A stretch of DNA of 8,192 nt from an uncultured Clostridia bacterium. GTDB lineage: Bacteria > Bacillota > Clostridia > Christensenellales > Aristaeellaceae. Positions 5,800-8,192 of this stretch are shown piece by piece. The first letter of the stretch is position 1. Every line of letters begins with the position of its first letter. A model generated the notes under the pieces. That model did no database searches, had not been told where the DNA came from, and saw only the letters and a list, made by a program, of their open reading frames with translations. The stretch covers positions 1-8,192 of the forward strand of contig CAMOHY010000085.1 of NCBI GenBank assembly GCA_946615495.1. The letters are read 5' to 3'. Both the position numbers and the translations under genes were made by a program.

Positions 5800-7047
5800 A
5801 TGATGGATATGTTTTTGCCCGCGCCGGTGAAGGCGGCCCTGTCGCGCCTGGAGGCGGCGGGACACGACGCCTTTGTGGTGGGCGGCTGCGTGCGGGACCA
5901 GGTGCTGGGCGTCACGCCCCATGATTACGATATCTGCACCTCCGCCGTGCCCCAGGAGATGCAGCGCGTTTTCGCGGGGGAGAGGACCATCGAAACGGGC
6001 ATCAGGCACGGCACCCTGACGGTGCTTTTGTCCGGCATGCCGCTGGAAATTACCACCTTTCGGGTGGATGGGGAATACCTGGATGGCCGTCATCCCGCCT
6101 CCGTGCGCTTTGCCCGGCAGGTGGAGGAGGACTTGTCCCGCCGGGATTTTACGGTAAACGCCATGGCCTATTCCCCCCGCGCAGGGCTGGTGGACCCCTT
6201 TGGCGGCCGGCAGGATTGCCGGGCCGGCCTGATTCGCTGCGTGGGAAAGGCGGAGGAGCGGTTCCGGGAGGACGCCCTGCGCATCCTGCGGGCGCTGCGG
6301 TTTTCCGCCCGGCTGGGCTTTCCTATTGAGCGGGACACGGACCGCGCCCTGCGGGCCGGAAAAGAACAGCTGAAAAAAATCAGCCGGGAGCGCATCGCCG
6401 CGGAGCTGACAGGCCTTTTGCAGGGCAAGGAGGCAGAGCGGGTGCTCAAGGCGTACCCCGATGTGATCGTGACCGTGCTGCCGGAGCTGGGCGCGCTGAC
6501 GCAGAGCGGGCAGTGGCATGCCTCTCTCCGGGCGGTGCGCTTTTCACCGCTGGACCCGGTGAACCGCTGGGCCGCTTTTTTGCAGCACTGCGGCACGGAG
6601 GAAGGAAACAGCCCCGCCCTGGCTGAAACTGTGCTGAAAAGCCTGAAAATGTCCGCCAAAATGACGGATGGCGCGGTTCGATTGATTTCCTGGAAGGATG
6701 CCGCCCTGAAGCCGGACACCCTGCAGGAATTGCTGGTGCGCGTGGGGCCGGACGCGGCGGAAAAGCTGATCCGGCTCCGGGCGGCCAACCGGCTTTCCCA
6801 GGGAGAGCGGGAAGAAACCGTTCGTCAGGATACCCAGCGTTTACTGGAGCAGCTCAGCAGCCTGCTTGCCCGGAACGCCTGCTTCACCCTGGCCCAGCTG
6901 GCGGTGAACGGCCGGGATATGGCGGCGGCGGGCCTGAAGGGCCCGGCCATCGGCCAGGCGCTGAACGGCCTGCTGCTCCGGGTGGCGCGGGGCGAATTGC
7001 CCAATGAAAAGGAAGCGCTGCTTTCCGCCGTCCGCGCCGGGTTCTGA
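5800..7047 (+). CDS. cca: CCA-adding tRNA nucleotidyltransferase
   Basis: This class II nucleotidyltransferase adds or repairs the 3' CCA end of tRNAs in the cytoplasm. The 415-residue protein shows the full N-terminal catalytic set: GGCVRD (28-33), the metal-binding DYD (42-44) in HDYDICTSA, EITTFR (82-87), RRDFTVNAMA (113-122), the nucleotide-choosing EDALR (156-160) and ERIAAEL (196-202). The C-terminal half is helical and would form the neck, body and tail that hold the tRNA elbow. I see no HD phosphohydrolase motif, unlike the E. coli enzyme. The length (about 400-450 in this clade) is normal. The ATG at 5800 has GGAAGGA 7 nt upstream; a second ATG follows directly. A poly(A) polymerase with the same fold is the alternative, but the Gram-positive type architecture favours CCA addition. 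It is transcribed divergently from the ecf operon. Confidence 0.92.
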   Translation: MMDMFLPAPVKAALSRLEAAGHDAFVVGGCVRDQVLGVTPHDYDICTSAVPQEMQRVFAGERTIETGIRHGTLTVLLSGMPLEITTFRVDGEYLDGRHPASVRFARQVEEDLSRRDFTVNAMAYSPRAGLVDPFGGRQDCRAGLIRCVGKAEERFREDALRILRALRFSARLGFPIERDTDRALRAGKEQLKKISRERIAAELTGLLQGKEAERVLKAYPDVIVTVLPELGALTQSGQWHASLRAVRFSPLDPVNRWAAFLQHCGTEEGNSPALAETVLKSLKMSAKMTDGAVRLISWKDAALKPDTLQELLVRVGPDAAEKLIRLRAANRLSQGEREETVRQDTQRLLEQLSSLLARNACFTLAQLAVNGRDMAAAGLKGPAIGQALNGLLLRVARGELPNEKEALLSAVRAGF

Positions 7048-7096
7048 ATAAGCGCCGCGCCGCATATCCATAGAAAAAACGAATGGAGGCGGCGAT

Positions 7097-7504
7097 ATGA
7101 CGCAGCAGGCAGTGCGGCGGATCAAACGCACGACAGGCAAAAAAACGGCCCTTTGGCGGGGCCTCCTCTTTTCTGTGGCGGTAACGGCGGCGGCGGTGGC
7201 GGCGTTCGCGCTCATCATCAGCTTTGTGGATATGGGCGACGGACTCATCCGCGTCATCAATCAGCTCATCAAAGCCGGGGCCATTTTCGCCGGAGTCAGC
7301 CTGGCGGTGCCCAGGGGCGATGAGAGCGGCATCCGGCGGGGGGCCTTGCTGGGCCTGATCTATATGGGCGCGGGCGTGCTGCTTTACGCTTTGCTGACCC
7401 GGCAGCAGTTCACCTGGCTGGGCTATTTGATCGATGTGCTCATGGGCGTGGCCGCGGGCGGCCTGAGCGGCATGGTGCTGGGCAGCCTGCCTGCGAAGAA
7501 GTAA
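7097..7504 (+). CDS. TIGR04086-like four-helix membrane protein
   Basis: This 135-residue protein has a basic N-terminus (RRIKRTTGKK) and four hydrophobic segments at about 22-44, 54-72, 82-100 and 108-131, joined by short loops. The second and third are linked by PRGDESGIRRG, and the last is Gly-rich. Length, helix number and the small-residue-rich helices resemble the TIGR04086 family of Bacillota membrane proteins (YrzE of Bacillus), whose function is unknown; the assignment is from memory of the family. The ATG at 7097 has GGAGG at 7084-7088, 8 nt away. It lies 49 nt after cca without an obvious promoter of its own, so it may be cotranscribed with cca, and it is followed by a terminator at 7621-7680. 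Confidence 0.75.
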   Translation: MTQQAVRRIKRTTGKKTALWRGLLFSVAVTAAAVAAFALIISFVDMGDGLIRVINQLIKAGAIFAGVSLAVPRGDESGIRRGALLGLIYMGAGVLLYALLTRQQFTWLGYLIDVLMGVAAGGLSGMVLGSLPAKK

Positions 7505-7620
7505 GAACAGAATAGACTTGAACCCATCAACGCACCGGCAAAGCCGAGGCTGCCGAAAGAAGGGAAGAAGCATTTCTTTCGGGAAGCAAATTTTTCTGAA
7601 AGCTTAAACGCAGCCCAAAA
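7505..7620. other. Noncoding spacer with a small hairpin
   Basis: No open frame with a start signal is seen here. CCGAAAGAA (7553-7561) and TTCTTTCGG (7574-7582) form a perfect 9-bp stem with a 12-nt loop; TTTTT follows at 7591-7595, too far from the stem for a standard intrinsic terminator. It may be an accessory or decayed terminator, or a short structured RNA. I see no other recognisable signal. Confidence 0.4.
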
Positions 7621-7680
7621 CGCCGTCTCTCATCGCCAACGGAAACGAAGGCGGGAGAGACGGCGCTTTTTTGATTTTTT
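7621..7680 (+). terminator. Intrinsic terminator behind the TIGR04086-like gene
   Basis: CGCCGTCTCTC (7621-7631) pairs perfectly with GAGAGACGGCG (7655-7665). A short inner stem CGCC/GGCG (7634-7637 with 7650-7653) may extend it. TTTTTT (7667-7672) and a second T run (7675-7680) follow. It ends plus-strand transcription from cca and the next gene. On the minus strand the stem is followed by only four T (complement of 7617-7620), so it may also serve dnaJ weakly. Confidence 0.9.
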
Positions 7681-7687
7681 CGGCCAT

Positions 7688-8192
7688 TCAGCCGTTGAAC
7701 AGGTCCTTCACTTTGTCCAGAAAGGATTTGCGGTTTTCGTATTCCTTTCCGGAGGAGGCGTCCTCGAACTGGCGAAGCAAATCCTTTTGCTTTTCGCTCA
7801 TGCGGCGGGGAATTTCCACCCGGATATGCAGAATCAAATCGCCCCGGTAGGTGGAGCGCAGCTGCTGGATGCCCTGGCCCTTGATGCGGAATTCCGCGTC
7901 GTTTTGGGTGCCCTCCGGAATGTGGAAGGTGGTTTTGCCGCCGCCCAGGGTGGGCACATCAATGTCCGCGCCCAGAGCCGCCTGAGTAAAGGAAATGGGC
8001 AAATCCAGGTGCAAATTGGTGCCGTCGCGCTTGAACAGCTTGTGGGGCCGCACCGTGATTTGGATATACAAATCGCCGTTGGGCCCGCCGTTGCGGCCCG
8101 GTTCGCCCTGGCCGTTCATAACGATGGTCTGGCCGTTATCAATGCCCGCGGGCACCTTGACCGACGCGGTGCGCCGGCGGCGCAGGCGGCCC
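7688..8192 (-). CDS. dnaJ: Chaperone protein DnaJ, C-terminal part (partial)
   Basis: The last 167 codons of a gene that enters from the right edge are visible; the frame is open to the window end, so the GTG at 8155 is not the start. DnaJ is the cytosolic Hsp40 co-chaperone that stimulates DnaK ATPase and delivers unfolded clients. The visible part starts GRLRRRRTASVKVPAGIDNG, the segment that directly follows the last zinc-finger repeat in DnaJ, then contains NGQGEPGRNGGPNGDLYI of the first substrate-binding domain. 'LDLPISFTQAALGADIDVPT' and 'GDLILHIRVEIPRRMSEKQK' mark the second domain. The C-terminus ends VKDLFNG. The J domain, Gly/Phe region and zinc fingers lie outside the window, so a CbpA-like protein is not formally excluded, though the junction favours true DnaJ. 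It converges on the TIGR04086-like gene, with a shared spacer between them. Confidence 0.9.
   Translation of the reverse strand, partial: GRLRRRRTASVKVPAGIDNGQTIVMNGQGEPGRNGGPNGDLYIQITVRPHKLFKRDGTNLHLDLPISFTQAALGADIDVPTLGGGKTTFHIPEGTQNDAEFRIKGQGIQQLRSTYRGDLILHIRVEIPRRMSEKQKDLLRQFEDASSGKEYENRKSFLDKVKDLFNG

Noticed and set aside
5767..6788. Two long minus-strand frames opposite cca
   Set aside because: They mirror the codon bias of cca, carry no motif and no start signal; cca contains all catalytic motifs of its family.
8153..8155. GTG as the start of a short DnaJ-like gene
   Set aside because: The frame stays open to the window edge and the upstream codons encode conserved DnaJ sequence (GRLRRRRTASVK), so the gene is simply cut by the window.

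Overview
The window looks like an ordinary chromosomal stretch of a GC-rich member of Bacillota, class Clostridia. The grounds are the strong purine-rich Shine-Dalgarno sites (AGGAGGAG, GGAGG), the tight coupling of genes, a stand-alone ECF energy module (ecfA1-ecfA2-ecfT), a TIGR04086-type membrane protein and a Clostridia-style MglC. Genus and species cannot be told from the sequence. I see no phage, transposase, CRISPR, tRNA or rRNA signature.

Layout. (1) Positions 1-1388, plus strand: the tail of a sugar ABC-transporter ATPase (MglA type), the complete permease MglC, and a small protein whose start codon overlaps the mglC stop. The small protein has four leucine heptads followed by one membrane helix. 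(2) Positions 1389-1525: a spacer between convergent operons, almost filled by a 43-bp imperfect inverted repeat. (3) Positions 1526-5637, minus strand: a five-gene operon read from right to left, ecfA1, ecfA2, ecfT, a MATE-family exporter and a small very basic protein. The first three genes overlap (10 and 14 nt); the last two follow at 26 and 12-15 nt. (4) Positions 5638-5799: a divergent promoter region with two perfect TATAAT boxes, each with an extended TG motif, serving ecfA1 to the left and cca to the right. (5) Positions 5800-7504, plus strand: a CCA-adding tRNA nucleotidyltransferase, then a four-helix TIGR04086-type membrane protein. (6) Positions 7505-7687: a noncoding spacer with two hairpins, the second a clear intrinsic terminator. 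(7) Positions 7688-8192, minus strand: the C-terminal part of DnaJ, cut by the window edge.

Functionally, the left part imports a hexose or galactoside-like sugar. The ECF module energises vitamin or metal uptake through substrate-binding S components that must be encoded elsewhere, since none is present here. cca and dnaJ are housekeeping genes for tRNA maturation and protein folding. No convincing new large system is present. The least explained items are the coiled-coil/membrane protein attached to mglC, the palindromic element behind it, the small basic protein at the end of the ECF-MATE operon, and the architecture of the divergent promoter.
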